Shown here: piece by piece, positions 46,545 through 56,158 of the stretch | Position numbering within the stretch: the stretch's first letter is position 1 | Layout: the number at the start of each line of letters is the position of its first letter | NCBI RefSeq assembly: GCF_016466415.2 | Contig: NZ_CP066771.1 | Location: forward strand, 2,356,001-2,420,000 | Direction of reading: 5' to 3' | Length of the DNA stretch: 64,000 nt | Source of the DNA: Ralstonia pickettii | GTDB lineage: Bacteria > Pseudomonadota > Gammaproteobacteria > Burkholderiales > Burkholderiaceae | Notes under the pieces: model-generated | Databases searched by the model: none | What the model was told of the DNA's origin: nothing | Seen by the model: only the letters and a program-made list of their open reading frames with translations | Made by a program: the position numbers and the translations under genes

Positions 46545-47429
46545 CTAGGCGCTGGATTTACCAAGTGTGGTTTCGAGCGCATCGAGTACCGCCTGAATCA
46601 CACCGTGCCGCACATGCTCTTTCCGCTCGATCATGCCGACCGTGCGTACCGGTGTTTGCGGCGGCATGGGCAGCACGCGCAGGGCCGGATCGCTCTCCCA
46701 GCTTGCGCGGCGCAGGCGGGGCACCAGCGTCACCCCCACTTGCTGGCGCACCAGCTCGACAATCGCCTCGATTGAATTGACCTCGATGAACTCGTTGACT
46801 GCCATGTGCGTCTTGCGCAGGGCGCGGTCGATGAGCGCACCCGTGCGCACCGCGCGGTCGAAGCGCAGGAAGGGATGGGTGCGCAAAACTTCCTCAGCGC
46901 GGCCACGCGTATGGCGGCCCGCCACGACTACCAGCGGCTCGGTATAGAGCGGGTGCCACGCAAGGTTGGCAGGCAGGCGCTCCAGGTGCTCGACCACCAG
47001 CGCGCCATCCAGCTCGCCCGCCTCCACCTGCTCTGCCAGTTCGCCCGATTTGCCGGTGATGAGCTTGACGTCCAGCCCTTTGTGCACCTGCTTGAGCCCT
47101 GCAACCGCATGTGCCAACGACCCCATCACCGACACGACCGCGCCGATTGCCACGGCGCCGGACAACTCCGTCTGGGGTTCGTCGCCGATGCGCATGGCGT
47201 CGTACAGGCCCAGCAGATGCTCGGCTTGCGGCAGCAGCGCGCGGCCGTGCGCATTGAGCGTGACGGTGCGTCCGGACCGGTCGAACAGATCGCGGCGCAG
47301 TTCGGTTTCCAGCGCACGCATCTGCAGGCTTACCGCGGCCTGCGTCAGCGCTACGCGCTCGGCGGCGGCGGCAAACGAGCCGTGGCGTGCCACGGCAACA
47401 AAGGTGCGGAGAAAGCGGACGGTACTCAC
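46545..47429 (-). CDS. LysR-family transcriptional regulator upstream of DoxX and divergent from GGT
   Basis: A 294-residue LysR protein starting STVRFLRTFVAVARHGSFAAAAERVALTQAAVSLQMRALE, with the effector domain from ELSGAVAIGAVVSVMG. It is followed after 34 nt by doxX and diverges from the gamma-glutamyltransferase gene at 47553 across 123 nt, which has AT-rich stretches. One or both neighbours are likely targets. Confidence 0.93.
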   Translation of the reverse strand: MSTVRFLRTFVAVARHGSFAAAAERVALTQAAVSLQMRALETELRRDLFDRSGRTVTLNAHGRALLPQAEHLLGLYDAMRIGDEPQTELSGAVAIGAVVSVMGSLAHAVAGLKQVHKGLDVKLITGKSGELAEQVEAGELDGALVVEHLERLPANLAWHPLYTEPLVVVAGRHTRGRAEEVLRTHPFLRFDRAVRTGALIDRALRKTHMAVNEFIEVNSIEAIVELVRQQVGVTLVPRLRRASWESDPALRVLPMPPQTPVRTVGMIERKEHVRHGVIQAVLDALETTLGKSSA

Positions 47430-47552
47430 GGAAGGGTCCGGTGGACTCTCAAGTTTCTTTTAAGCTGAATCCAATGAATTTTAACTTTATTAAATCGAGC
47501 ACACCGCAAATAATCGTTCGTCAGACCTTCCCGTTTATTCACGCTTAAGCCC

Positions 47553-49181
47553 ATGTCCCACCGCTTCGATTGGCAGAATCCGTATCCCACCGTCCGCATT
47601 CCGCTGTTTGCGCGCAATGTTGTGTCGACGTCCCACCCGCTGGCCGCACAGGCGGGGCTGCGCATGCTGCTCGCAGGCGGCAGTGCCGTCGATGCGGCCA
47701 TCGCGGCGGCGGCCATGCTCACCGTGGTCGAGCCCGTCTCGTGCGGCCTCGGCAGCGATGCATTCGCAATCCTCTGGGACGGCAAGGAACTGCACGGCCT
47801 GAACGCCTCCGGCACCGCGCCGCAGGCATGGAACCTCGATTACTTCCGCAAGAAATACGGCGAAGATGCCAACGGCAACCCCAAGCGCCCCACACGCGGC
47901 TGGGACGCGGTGACCGTGCCCGGCGCCATCTCCGCGTGGGCTGCGTTGCACGAGCGCTTCGGCAAGCTGCCGTTTGCCGATGTGCTGGAACCCGCCGCCG
48001 AGATTGCCGAGCGCGGCCACACCATCGCGCCCATCGTTGCGCACAAGTGGGCGGCGGCCATTCCGGAGCTGCACAACCAGCCCGGCTATGCGCAGGCCTT
48101 CATGCCGCACGGCCGCGCGCCGGAAGTGGGCGAAAAATTCAAACTGCCCGACGCAGCCGCCACGCTGCGCCGCCTCGGCCAGACCAACGGCCGTGATTTC
48201 TACGAAGGCGAACTCGCCGAGCGCATCGCCGCCTATTCGCGCGAATGCGGGGGCGGCATGACCGCACAAGATCTGCGCGACTATCGCCCCGAATGGGTCA
48301 AGCCGATCACCAAGCGCTACCGCGGCTACGACGTGCACGAAATCCCGCCGAACGGCCAGGGCATCGCCGCGCTCATCGCGCTCGGCATTCTGGATCGCTT
48401 CGATCTTGGCGCCGTGCCCGTCGACTCGGCAGACTCGCAGCATTTGCAGATTGAAGCGATGAAGCTGGCGTTTGCCGATCTGTACCAATACGTGGCCGAC
48501 CCGCGCTCGATGGAAGTCACGCCCGAGCAGATGCTCGACGACGCGTACCTCGATGCACGCGCCAAGCTCATCGACATGGGCCGCGCGCAGATCCCAACCT
48601 TCGGCATGCCGCGCGCCGGCGGCACGGTGTACCTGACCGCCGCCGACGAGAACGGCATGATGGTCTCGTTCATCCAGTCCAACTACATGGGCTTCGGCTC
48701 GGGCGTGGTGGTGCCGGGCACCGGCATCAGCCTGCAGAATCGCGGCTTCGGTTTTTCGATGGACGCGCGCTCGGCCAACGTGGTGGAAGGCGGCAAGCGG
48801 CCATTCCACACCATCATCCCGGCGTTCCTGACCAAGGACGGCCAGCCGCAGATGAGCTTTGGCGTGATGGGCGGCGACATGCAGCCGCAAGGCCACCTGC
48901 AGACGCTCGTGCGCATGCTCGATTACAAGCAGCAGCCGCAGGCCGCGTGCGATGCACCGCGCTGGAAGGTCAACCGCGATTTCACGCTGGACGTGGAAGG
49001 CACGATGAACGGCAAGACCGTCGCCGCGCTGGAAGCACGCGGGCACAAGCTCGAATCGGTGGCCGATCCGTACATGGATTTCGGCTCTGGCCAGTTCATC
49101 TGGCGCCTGTCGGACGATGCCGACCACGGCTACGTGGCCGCCAGCGACAGCCGCCGCGACGGCCACGCAGTAGGCTTCTAA
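47553..49181 (+). CDS. Gamma-glutamyltransferase-family protein
   Basis: A 542-residue N-terminal-nucleophile hydrolase. The large-subunit marks are NVVSTSHPLAAQAGLRMLLAGGSAVDAAIA and TVPGAISAWAALHERFG. The small-subunit start would be the Thr of AGGTVYLTAADENG (about residue 358), where GGT precursors self-cleave. GSGVVVPGTGISLQNRG and KRPFHTIIPAFL follow. It lacks a signal peptide, so it is probably cytoplasmic, unlike E. coli Ggt. Substrate could be glutathione or another gamma-glutamyl or acyl amide. It precedes an MHS transporter by about 100 nt, possibly co-transcribed. Confidence 0.9.
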   Translation: MSHRFDWQNPYPTVRIPLFARNVVSTSHPLAAQAGLRMLLAGGSAVDAAIAAAAMLTVVEPVSCGLGSDAFAILWDGKELHGLNASGTAPQAWNLDYFRKKYGEDANGNPKRPTRGWDAVTVPGAISAWAALHERFGKLPFADVLEPAAEIAERGHTIAPIVAHKWAAAIPELHNQPGYAQAFMPHGRAPEVGEKFKLPDAAATLRRLGQTNGRDFYEGELAERIAAYSRECGGGMTAQDLRDYRPEWVKPITKRYRGYDVHEIPPNGQGIAALIALGILDRFDLGAVPVDSADSQHLQIEAMKLAFADLYQYVADPRSMEVTPEQMLDDAYLDARAKLIDMGRAQIPTFGMPRAGGTVYLTAADENGMMVSFIQSNYMGFGSGVVVPGTGISLQNRGFGFSMDARSANVVEGGKRPFHTIIPAFLTKDGQPQMSFGVMGGDMQPQGHLQTLVRMLDYKQQPQAACDAPRWKVNRDFTLDVEGTMNGKTVAALEARGHKLESVADPYMDFGSGQFIWRLSDDADHGYVAASDSRRDGHAVGF

Positions 49182-49283
49182 AGAAGCCCCGCTGCACCAG
49201 CGCGCTGACCCGTCGGACCGGGCGGGCGACGCGCTGCGGTTCCCATAAAAACGATCCCGGCCGGCACCAAAGGAACCCTCACC

Positions 49284-50600
49284 ATGACCGCACCTTCTGC
49301 GGCAGGCTCTGCTGCACCCGCTCGCCCTGCAACAACGAGTGCAGCCCACGCGCGCCGCATTGTCATTTCGTCGTCGATCGGCAACGCGCTCGAGTGGTAC
49401 GACTTTCTCGTCTACGGCTTCTTTGCATCCGTGATTGGCAAGCTGTTCTTTCCGGCCGATGACGAATGGGTCTCGCTGCTGTTTGCGGTGGGCAGCTTTG
49501 GCGTGTCGTTCATCACGCGGCCGGTCGGCGCGATCGTGCTGGGCATGTACGCCGACAAGAAGGGGCGCAAGGCCGCACTGACGCTGTCGATCCTGCTGAT
49601 GATCATCGGGACGCTGGCGATTGCCGTGATGCCGAGCTATCAGCAGATCGGCATCGTCGCTCCCGTCACCATCCTGCTTGCCCGCCTGGTGCAGGGCTTT
49701 GCGGTGGGTGGGGAATTCGGCAGCGCGACGGCCTTCATGATCGAGCACAGCACGCGCGGGCGCGGTTACTACGCCAGCTGGCAATTCGCCAGCCAGGGCA
49801 TTGCGACCATTCTGGCGGCGGGGCTCGGCGCGCTGCTCACGGCATCGCTCTCGCCGGCCGATCTGGAAGGCTGGGGCTGGCGCTTGCCGTTCATCTTTGG
49901 CCTGCTGGTCGGCCCGGTCGGTTTCTACATCCGCCGCCATCTGGACGAGACGCCCGAGTTTGTTGCCGAGCAGAAGAAGACGACCATCGACCCGCAGGCT
50001 TCATTCAAAGCGCAATGGACCAACCTGCTGCTAGCGGTGGGCGTGGTGGCGCAGTCGACGGTGTCGGTCTATGTGCTGCAGCTCTACATGCCCACGTACG
50101 CCGTCAAGCAACTGCACCTGCCGGCGGCGCAGTCATTTGCGGTGGTCGTGCTCAATGGCGGGCTCCAGTTCCTGCTCTCGCCGGTGATGGGTGCTCTGTC
50201 GGATCGCATTGGCCGCATCCGCATCATGCTTACCACATCGGCGCTGATGATCCTGCTGATCTACCCGATGTTTGCACTGTTGCGCGCGTATCCGACCATC
50301 GGTGCACTGCTTGCGCTACAAGCCGTGTCGGGCATCTTCAAAGCAGCGTATTCGGGCCCGATGCCGGCGTTGATGTCGGAGATTTTTCCTACGCGCGTGC
50401 GCTCGACCGGCCTGTCGCTCGGCTACAGCCTGGGCGTAACGCTGTTCGGTGGATTCGCGCCGTTCATCGTCACGTGGTTGATCCACACCACGGGCGATAC
50501 GCTGGCGCCGAGCTACTACGTGCTGACAGCAGCCGCGGTGAGCGCCGTCTCGCTGACGATCATCGCGCTGCGTCGTCGCAGGCAAGTGCACGCTGGCTGA
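49284..50600 (+). CDS. MHS-family (metabolite:H+ symporter) MFS transporter
   Basis: A 438-residue membrane protein with the MHS opening IGNALEWYDFLVYGFFASVIGKLFFP, the loop YADKKGRKAAL, and VGGEFGSATAFMIEH, characteristic of the citrate/2-oxoglutarate/proline-betaine branch. Twelve segments are expected. The substrate may be an organic acid or amino acid; pairing with the GGT gene hints at uptake of a product or substrate of that enzyme, which is inference. Confidence 0.9.
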   Translation: MTAPSAAGSAAPARPATTSAAHARRIVISSSIGNALEWYDFLVYGFFASVIGKLFFPADDEWVSLLFAVGSFGVSFITRPVGAIVLGMYADKKGRKAALTLSILLMIIGTLAIAVMPSYQQIGIVAPVTILLARLVQGFAVGGEFGSATAFMIEHSTRGRGYYASWQFASQGIATILAAGLGALLTASLSPADLEGWGWRLPFIFGLLVGPVGFYIRRHLDETPEFVAEQKKTTIDPQASFKAQWTNLLLAVGVVAQSTVSVYVLQLYMPTYAVKQLHLPAAQSFAVVVLNGGLQFLLSPVMGALSDRIGRIRIMLTTSALMILLIYPMFALLRAYPTIGALLALQAVSGIFKAAYSGPMPALMSEIFPTRVRSTGLSLGYSLGVTLFGGFAPFIVTWLIHTTGDTLAPSYYVLTAAAVSAVSLTIIALRRRRQVHAG

Positions 50601-50729
50601 GCATTTACACTTTCTTTACGGAGCGTCACACCCCTTTTTCACGCTTTTTACGAGCGAATCGATACGGTGTCGTCATGTTCAACGACATGGCGACGCGGGC
50701 CGTCGCCACCTTCCATCATGGCGCGATCG

Positions 50730-51077
50730 ATGCTCCTGTCTTCGCTGGTTCCGCAATTGTTGCCGCCTTCTCCGGCGGCGGTACCTCGCCAGGTTGCTCT
50801 GCCGGCACAACAGCACGTGTGTCTGCGCGTGACCGTGCCCGGTGACACACCGCATGCGGTTCGGCGGCAGATGCACGCATTGCTTGGCGACGCGCTCGGG
50901 CTGTACATCGTGCGGCATGACGCGCGCCGCAAAGCGGTCACCGTGGATCTCGAACTGGCTCACGCAGATGTGGATGCGGTAATCGGCGCGCTGCTGCATG
51001 GCTTGCCGCGCGCCACGCTGGGCCGCATTACGCCGCTGCGCACGTCGCACAGGCGCGCGCATGCTGTGCTGCATTGA
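50730..51077 (+). CDS. Hypothetical protein with an ACT-like alpha/beta region
   Basis: About 115 residues from the ATG at 50730; ATGs at 50718 and 50667 are alternatives and no ribosome site decides. The N-terminal 35 residues are Pro/Ala-rich. Residues about 35-105 (VCLRVTVPGDTPHAVRRQMHALL, YIVRHDARRKAVTVDLELAHADVDAVIGALLHGLPRATLGRI) have a regular beta-alpha-beta-beta-alpha pattern that looks like a small regulatory domain. I do not recognise the family. It ends 8 nt before the DapA-like gene, so the two are likely co-transcribed. Confidence 0.55.
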   Translation: MLLSSLVPQLLPPSPAAVPRQVALPAQQHVCLRVTVPGDTPHAVRRQMHALLGDALGLYIVRHDARRKAVTVDLELAHADVDAVIGALLHGLPRATLGRITPLRTSHRRAHAVLH

Positions 51078-51085
51078 GGCGTGCC

Positions 51086-51970
51086 ATGTTCTCAGGAATC
51101 TGGATTCCGCTGGTCACGCCGTTCCATCATGGACAGGTCGACACCGCCGCACTGCGGCAACTGGTACGCCATTACGAGGGCGCCGGTGTGTCGGGCTTCG
51201 TGGCGCTGGGCACGACCGGTGAAGCCGCGCTGCTCTCTCAGATCGAGCGCTACACCGTTTTGGAAACCATCGCGGACGCTTGCGGCGAGCGCACGCCGTT
51301 TCTGATCGGCGTCGGCGCGACGGACACACGCGACGTATGCGCGCAGATCCGCCACTACGAGCGATGGAACAGCGCCGGCTACCTCGTGCCCCCGCCGTAT
51401 TACGTCTGCCCTTCGCAAGCGGGATTGCACTGGCACTACGCACACGTGGCGGCCAGCACGGCCCGCCCCGTGATGCTCTACAACGTGCCCAAGCGCACAG
51501 GCGTCTCGATCGCGCCCGATACCGCGCTGGCGCTGGCTGAACAGCCCAACATCATCGCCATCAAGGAATGTGTGGCTGGGCATTTCGGCGCGCTGCAGGA
51601 TGGGCCGCTGGATGTGCTGAGCGGCGATGACAGCGCGCTGCTCGATTGCCTCGCACATGGCGGCACGGGAGGCATCCTGGCCGGTGCGCATCTGCGGCCG
51701 GAATTGTTCGTGGCGCTGGTCGCACACCATCGCGCCGGCCGCATCGACGAGGCCAAACGGCTGGCTGACGCACTGGCACCGCTGGCTGCGCTGCTGTTCG
51801 CAGAACCGAACCCGGCGCCGGTCAAGGCATTGTTGTCAGCGGAAGGACGCATCGGCCCTGACACGCGCGCGCCGATTCTGCCGGTGTCGGAGTCGCTGCA
51901 CCGCCGCCTGCTGGCAGCGATGCGCGCGTTGGAAGATGTCGAAGCGGATTGCCGGTTACGACTGGCCTAG
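51086..51970 (+). CDS. Dihydrodipicolinate synthase-family aldolase
   Basis: A 294-residue (beta/alpha)8 lyase of the DapA/NanA family. The Schiff-base Lys is in IIAIKECVAG, the Tyr in VMLYNVPKRTG, and the Thr-Thr of ALGTTGEAALL is present, as in true DapA. It starts FSGIWIPLVTPFHHG. I chose the ATG at 51086 (GAGG about 7 nt upstream); a TTG four codons earlier also fits. It may be DapA or a paralogue acting on another pyruvate-derived aldol; no lysine gene lies nearby. Confidence 0.88.
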   Translation: MFSGIWIPLVTPFHHGQVDTAALRQLVRHYEGAGVSGFVALGTTGEAALLSQIERYTVLETIADACGERTPFLIGVGATDTRDVCAQIRHYERWNSAGYLVPPPYYVCPSQAGLHWHYAHVAASTARPVMLYNVPKRTGVSIAPDTALALAEQPNIIAIKECVAGHFGALQDGPLDVLSGDDSALLDCLAHGGTGGILAGAHLRPELFVALVAHHRAGRIDEAKRLADALAPLAALLFAEPNPAPVKALLSAEGRIGPDTRAPILPVSESLHRRLLAAMRALEDVEADCRLRLA

Positions 51971-51986
51971 CTGCAGGGGGGACGGA

Positions 51987-52577
51987 TCAGGCGCCCTTGT
52001 ACCAGGCTGCGTTGAACGGCGCGCTATGGTGCATGTAGCGCGTGCTGCGGTGACGACGGCGGGGGCTGGCCGGGGCGGGCGCCTCGTTTTCCTCCACCGT
52101 CTCGCGTTCGGCCACGGTGCGGGCGCGGGGCTGCTGCACTTGCGAGTAGACGCGTTGCTCCATCCGGTCGCGCGCGGCCGCAACCCGATCGGGTGATGCA
52201 GGTGGCGTGGCTGCTTCCGTGGGCGCGGGCGCCGCAGTCGACGCCGGCGCAGCGGCGTTGGCGGTACCGGTAGCCATGGCCACGCTCATCGCATCGCCGG
52301 CCTGCTCGGCCGTCGGTGTGTGGCTGGCGAGGCTCTTCACCCAGGGCGCGTGGTACATCCCCACGTAAATCGCACCCGTCACGGCAATCAACGCAGCGGC
52401 CACGCTGCTGAATGCGCCGCCTAACACGACACCCGACACGCGTTCCCACCACGGCTTGGGCCCGGCTGCAGCCTGTTCCACGTCCGACGCCTCAGTCGGA
52501 TCAACATGGGTAGCGGCCAGATGCGACGGCTCCGTGGCGACGGGGGGTTGAGCAGTGATCGAAGCGGGCAAGCGCAT
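51987..52577 (-). CDS. Hypothetical single-pass membrane protein with Ala/Pro/Thr-rich tail
   Basis: A 196-residue protein with about 45 polar N-terminal residues, one membrane helix (VSGVVLGGAFSSVAAALIAVTGAIYVGMY, about 48-75), then a long Ala/Thr/Pro-rich region and a basic C terminus (SPRRRHRSTRYMHHS). The shape is of an inner-membrane protein with a flexible periplasmic tail. No family recognised. It converges on the DapA-like gene. The 315 nt between it and the next gene (52578-52892) hold nothing I can support. Confidence 0.6.
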   Translation of the reverse strand: MRLPASITAQPPVATEPSHLAATHVDPTEASDVEQAAAGPKPWWERVSGVVLGGAFSSVAAALIAVTGAIYVGMYHAPWVKSLASHTPTAEQAGDAMSVAMATGTANAAAPASTAAPAPTEAATPPASPDRVAAARDRMEQRVYSQVQQPRARTVAERETVEENEAPAPASPRRRHRSTRYMHHSAPFNAAWYKGA

Positions 52578-52892
52578 GGTGAGAACTCGACATCATGGAG
52601 CGGCAGCGTCATCTTCTGCCGATCGTTATTCGGGAACCGCCGCATGTCATATGTGTGACAGCCGGACGGGGGATGAGCAGCCTTGGTTAGCAAGTTTCTT
52701 GCCGGCTTTGGTGCAGCGCCGCAAATTCCCGCAAGCCCTTGCCGATCCTTGCATCTGTGCTGCACGCAGACGATTCGGCAGCGCGGCGGCATGCCCGTAT
52801 GTACGCACAGCAGGTAGACTTTGCAAAGTTTACCGGGTGTGACATCCGGCTTGACCCTGCCTACTCGCCTCACCGGCCTTAAGGAGAACATC

Positions 52893-53777
52893 GTGCGTTG
52901 GGATGACATGCGCGAAAGCGACAACGTGGAGGATGAGCGCGCATCCTCGGGCGGCGGCTTTGGCGGCGGCGGCATGCGGCTGGGCATCGGCGGCATCGCA
53001 ATCGTCGCCGTGGTGGGCTTGCTGATGGGCAAGAACCCGCTGGAGATCCTCGGCATGGTGATGCAGGTTTCGCAGAATGCACCGACGCAATCCGCGCCGC
53101 ACAGCCCAGCCCGGCCGACCGGGGAAACCGACAACGATCGCAGCAAGCAATTGGTTTCGCACGTGCTCGGCGACACCGAAGACACGTGGACGCAGCTGTT
53201 CAAGCAAGCCGGCCGCGCGTATCAGCCGCCCAAGCTGGTGCTGTTCCGCCAGGGCATCCGCTCGGGCTGCGGCGACGCCACCTCGGCCGTCGGACCGTTC
53301 TATTGCCCGGCTGACACGAAGGTCTACCTCGACCTGGGCTTTTTCGACGAACTGCGCCGCAAGTTCGGCGCGCCCGGCGACTTTGCCGCCGCGTACGTCG
53401 TCGCGCACGAGGTGGGCCACCATGTGCAGAATCTGTTGGGCGTGTCAGAGAAGGTCAGCCGTGCGCAGGCCGGCAAATCGCAGGCCGGGGCGAACGCGCT
53501 GTCGGTCAGGCTGGAGCTGCAGGCCGATTGCCTGGCCGGCGTGTGGGGCCACTTTGCGCAGCAACGCGGTCTGCTCGAGCGCGGCGACCTGGAGCAGGCG
53601 CTGACCGCAGCGCACGCCATCGGCGACGACACGCTACAGCGCAACGCCGGCCGCAGCGTCACGCCCGACGCCTTCACGCACGGCACGTCCGAGCAGCGCA
53701 TGCACTGGTTCCGCCAGGGCTTCGACGGCGGCGATATTCGCCAGTGCGACACCTTCCGCGCCGGGGCCGACGCCTGA
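52893..53777 (+). CDS. YpfJ-like neutral zinc metallopeptidase
   Basis: A 294-residue protein with the YpfJ opening RWDDMRESDNVEDERASSGGG, one membrane helix (LGIGGIAIVAVVGLLMG) and the zinc motif VVAHEVGHHVQ (HExxH) with the glutamate in RLELQADCLAGVWGH. The C terminus has TPDAFTHGTSEQRMHWFRQGF, typical of the family. It probably faces the periplasm. GTG start at 52893 with AAGGAGA about 8 nt upstream. Confidence 0.93.
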   Translation: MRWDDMRESDNVEDERASSGGGFGGGGMRLGIGGIAIVAVVGLLMGKNPLEILGMVMQVSQNAPTQSAPHSPARPTGETDNDRSKQLVSHVLGDTEDTWTQLFKQAGRAYQPPKLVLFRQGIRSGCGDATSAVGPFYCPADTKVYLDLGFFDELRRKFGAPGDFAAAYVVAHEVGHHVQNLLGVSEKVSRAQAGKSQAGANALSVRLELQADCLAGVWGHFAQQRGLLERGDLEQALTAAHAIGDDTLQRNAGRSVTPDAFTHGTSEQRMHWFRQGFDGGDIRQCDTFRAGADA

Positions 53778-53785
53778 TCGCCCAG

Positions 53786-54532
53786 TCAGCGCCCGCCCGC
53801 GCAATCCAGCAGCGCGCCGGTCACGTAAGACGCCCCATCGGAGAGCAGCCAGACAATGGTCTCGGCCACTTCCTGCGGCGTGCCGGGGCGGCCGATCGGC
53901 GTGGCGCTGCCCAGGCGCTGAGCGCGATCGGGCTGGCCGCCTGAGGCGTGGATATCGGTCTCGATCAAACCAGGACGGACCGCGTTGACGCGCACGCCAT
54001 CGCGCCCGAGTTCACGCGCCAATCCCAGCGTCATGGTGTCGACGGCGCCCTTGGAGGCGGCGTAGTCGACATATTCGTGCGGCGATCCCAGCCGCGACGC
54101 TGCCGACGACACGTTCACCACTGAACCGCCCACGCCGCCGCGCGACGTCGACAGGCGTCGCGCCGCCTCGCGCGCCACCAGAAAGGCGCCCAGCACGTTG
54201 GTCTCGAACATCGTGCGCAGCCGGTGGGTTGTCATGTCGGCCACGTCCTGGGCCTCGGCGACGATGCCGGCGTTGTTGACCACGCCGTGCAGCGCGCCAA
54301 AGCGTCCGGCCGCCGCTTCGAACAGGGCAATCACATCCTCGTCGCTCGACACATCGCCCTGCACCGCCAGCGCATGGCCGCCGGCCTGCTCGATGAGCCC
54401 CACCGTCTCTTCCGCCGCCTGCCGATTGCCCCGATATTGCAGCGCGACAGACCACCCGCGTTGCGCACACAGCACCGCCGTGGCGCGACCGATACCCCGG
54501 CTCCCGCCGGTAATGACGATGGTCTTGGACAT
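53786..54532 (-). CDS. SDR-family NAD(P)-dependent oxidoreductase
   Basis: A 248-residue classical short-chain dehydrogenase with VITGGSRGIGRATA (cofactor), LHGVVNNAGIV, SSAASRLGSPHEYVDYAASKGAV (catalytic Ser, YxxxK) and NAVRPGLIETDI. The R/Q in LQYRGNRQAA suggests NADP preference. The substrate is unknown; it resembles glucose-1-dehydrogenase- or FabG-like members. GGGAG lies 6 nt before the ATG. Converges on ypfJ. Confidence 0.93.
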   Translation of the reverse strand: MSKTIVITGGSRGIGRATAVLCAQRGWSVALQYRGNRQAAEETVGLIEQAGGHALAVQGDVSSDEDVIALFEAAAGRFGALHGVVNNAGIVAEAQDVADMTTHRLRTMFETNVLGAFLVAREAARRLSTSRGGVGGSVVNVSSAASRLGSPHEYVDYAASKGAVDTMTLGLARELGRDGVRVNAVRPGLIETDIHASGGQPDRAQRLGSATPIGRPGTPQEVAETIVWLLSDGASYVTGALLDCAGGR

Positions 54533-54669
54533 GCCGTCTCCCGATGTGTTGTTGTGTTCGCAATTGTGCCGAGATGCCGATGTTTTGGCATCGAGGGATG
54601 TGTCCGAATCCGGCGAACTCCTGCGACTCGACAGGGCTAGACTAGCTGCCGGCTTCCCCGATCACCACC

Positions 54670-56145
54670 ATGCATCTCGACCACAACGCCTGCTACCACG
54701 CCGTGCAGTCGCGCGATCGCCGCTTCGACGGCTGGTTCTTCGTCGGTGTGACATCCACCGGCGTATATTGCCGCCCGGTTTGCGCGGTCCGCACGCCGCT
54801 GGAGAAGAACTGCCGCTTCTTCACCACGGCCGCCGCCGCCGAGCGCGCGGGTTTTCGGCCGTGCCTGCGCTGCAGGCCGGAACTGGCACCGGGCCACAGC
54901 CTGGCGGAAATGTCGTCCAACCTTGCACGGGCCGCCGCCCGCATGATCGACGAGGGCTTTCTGCAAGAGCACGACCTGGCCGCACTGGCCGCAGCCGTGG
55001 GCGTGACCGACCGCCACCTGCGCCGCATCTTCCGCGCCGAGTTCGACGTCTCGCCCATCGAATATGCGCAAACCCAGCGTCTGCTGCTCGCCAAACGGCT
55101 GCTGACCGATACCGCCATGCCCGTCGGCGATGTTGCCTTTGCAGCCGGTTTCGGGAGCGTCCGACGGCTGAACAGCGGCTTTAGCGAGCATTACGGCTTT
55201 GCTCCTACGCGCCTGCGTTCGCGCACGACGGCGCCCCGCGCCGAAGACGGCCCCACGCTCATGCTCGGCTACCGGCCGCCGTTTGCGTGGGACGCATTGC
55301 TTGCGTTTCTGCAGGCACGTGCAGTCGATGGCGTCGAGGTGGTCGACGCTGACAGCTACGCCCGCACAATTGCCGTCGACTACGGCGGCATGCGGCACAT
55401 CGGCTGGCTGCACGCGCGCAATGTGCCGCAACGCCACGCAGTGGCGCTCACTTTGTCGCCCAGCCTGCTGCACGCCATGCCGCCGGTGCTGGCACGCGCG
55501 CGGCGGCTGTTTGACCTCGATTGCCGGCCCGATCTGGTCGACGCGCACCTCGGCACGCTGGCTGCCGAGACGCCCGGCCTGCGCGTGCCGGGCGCCGTGG
55601 ACGGCTTCGAGATTGCCGTGCGCGCCATCGCCGGGCAGGTCATTTCGTTGGCGCAGGCGCGGCGCATTCTTTCGCGCATGACTGCCGCGTATGGCGTGCC
55701 ATTGCAGCAATCGCGCGAAGGGCTGTTGGCGGCGTTCCCGAGCGCGGCTGCACTGGCGAACATCGACGCGCAGGCGCTGTCCGCGCAGACCGGTCTGCAG
55801 GCCAGCCGCGCTGCCGCCGTCGTCGAACTTGCCCGCGCCATCGACTGCGGCAGGCTGCGGCTCGAACCCCTGGTGCCGCTCGCCCCTACGCTGGCTGCCC
55901 TGCAAGCGCTGCCCGGTGTGGGCGAATGGACTGCGCAATACGTTGCCATGCGGGCGCTGAGCTGGCCGAACGCGTTTCCGCTGGGCGACTACGTCTTGCG
56001 CAAACGCCTTGCAGACGCCGACGGTACGTTGCCCGGGCGCCGCGCCATGATCGAGCGTGCCGAGCCCTGGGCGCCGTGGCGCGCGTATGCCGCCATGCAT
56101 CTCTGGCACCGCGAGGTTGCGCTCCCCCAACCTGTATCGCATTGA
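54670..56145 (+). CDS. Fused Ada N-terminal regulator and AlkA 3-methyladenine-DNA glycosylase
   Basis: A 491-residue fusion. Residues 1-80 are the Ada zinc domain with all four cysteines (Cys34, Cys38, Cys65, Cys68; Cys34 aligns with the phosphotriester-methyl acceptor Cys38 of E. coli Ada). Residues about 85-185 are an AraC helix-turn-helix (LAALAAAVGVTDRHLRRIFR; FGSVRRLNSGFSEHYG). Residues about 195-300 match the AlkA N domain and 300-485 the HhH-GPD glycosylase, with LPGVGEWTAQYVAMRAL and the catalytic Asp in FPLGDYVLRKRL. It therefore senses methylation, regulates transcription and removes alkylated bases in one chain. It is followed by ogt at 14 nt. Confidence 0.92.
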   Translation: MHLDHNACYHAVQSRDRRFDGWFFVGVTSTGVYCRPVCAVRTPLEKNCRFFTTAAAAERAGFRPCLRCRPELAPGHSLAEMSSNLARAAARMIDEGFLQEHDLAALAAAVGVTDRHLRRIFRAEFDVSPIEYAQTQRLLLAKRLLTDTAMPVGDVAFAAGFGSVRRLNSGFSEHYGFAPTRLRSRTTAPRAEDGPTLMLGYRPPFAWDALLAFLQARAVDGVEVVDADSYARTIAVDYGGMRHIGWLHARNVPQRHAVALTLSPSLLHAMPPVLARARRLFDLDCRPDLVDAHLGTLAAETPGLRVPGAVDGFEIAVRAIAGQVISLAQARRILSRMTAAYGVPLQQSREGLLAAFPSAAALANIDAQALSAQTGLQASRAAAVVELARAIDCGRLRLEPLVPLAPTLAALQALPGVGEWTAQYVAMRALSWPNAFPLGDYVLRKRLADADGTLPGRRAMIERAEPWAPWRAYAAMHLWHREVALPQPVSH

Positions 56146-56158
56146 AGAATCGACCGCC

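Noticed and set aside
47535-49940. An 801-codon open frame opposite the gamma-glutamyltransferase gene
   Set aside because: Shadow of a real gene; the forward frame has the full family signature.
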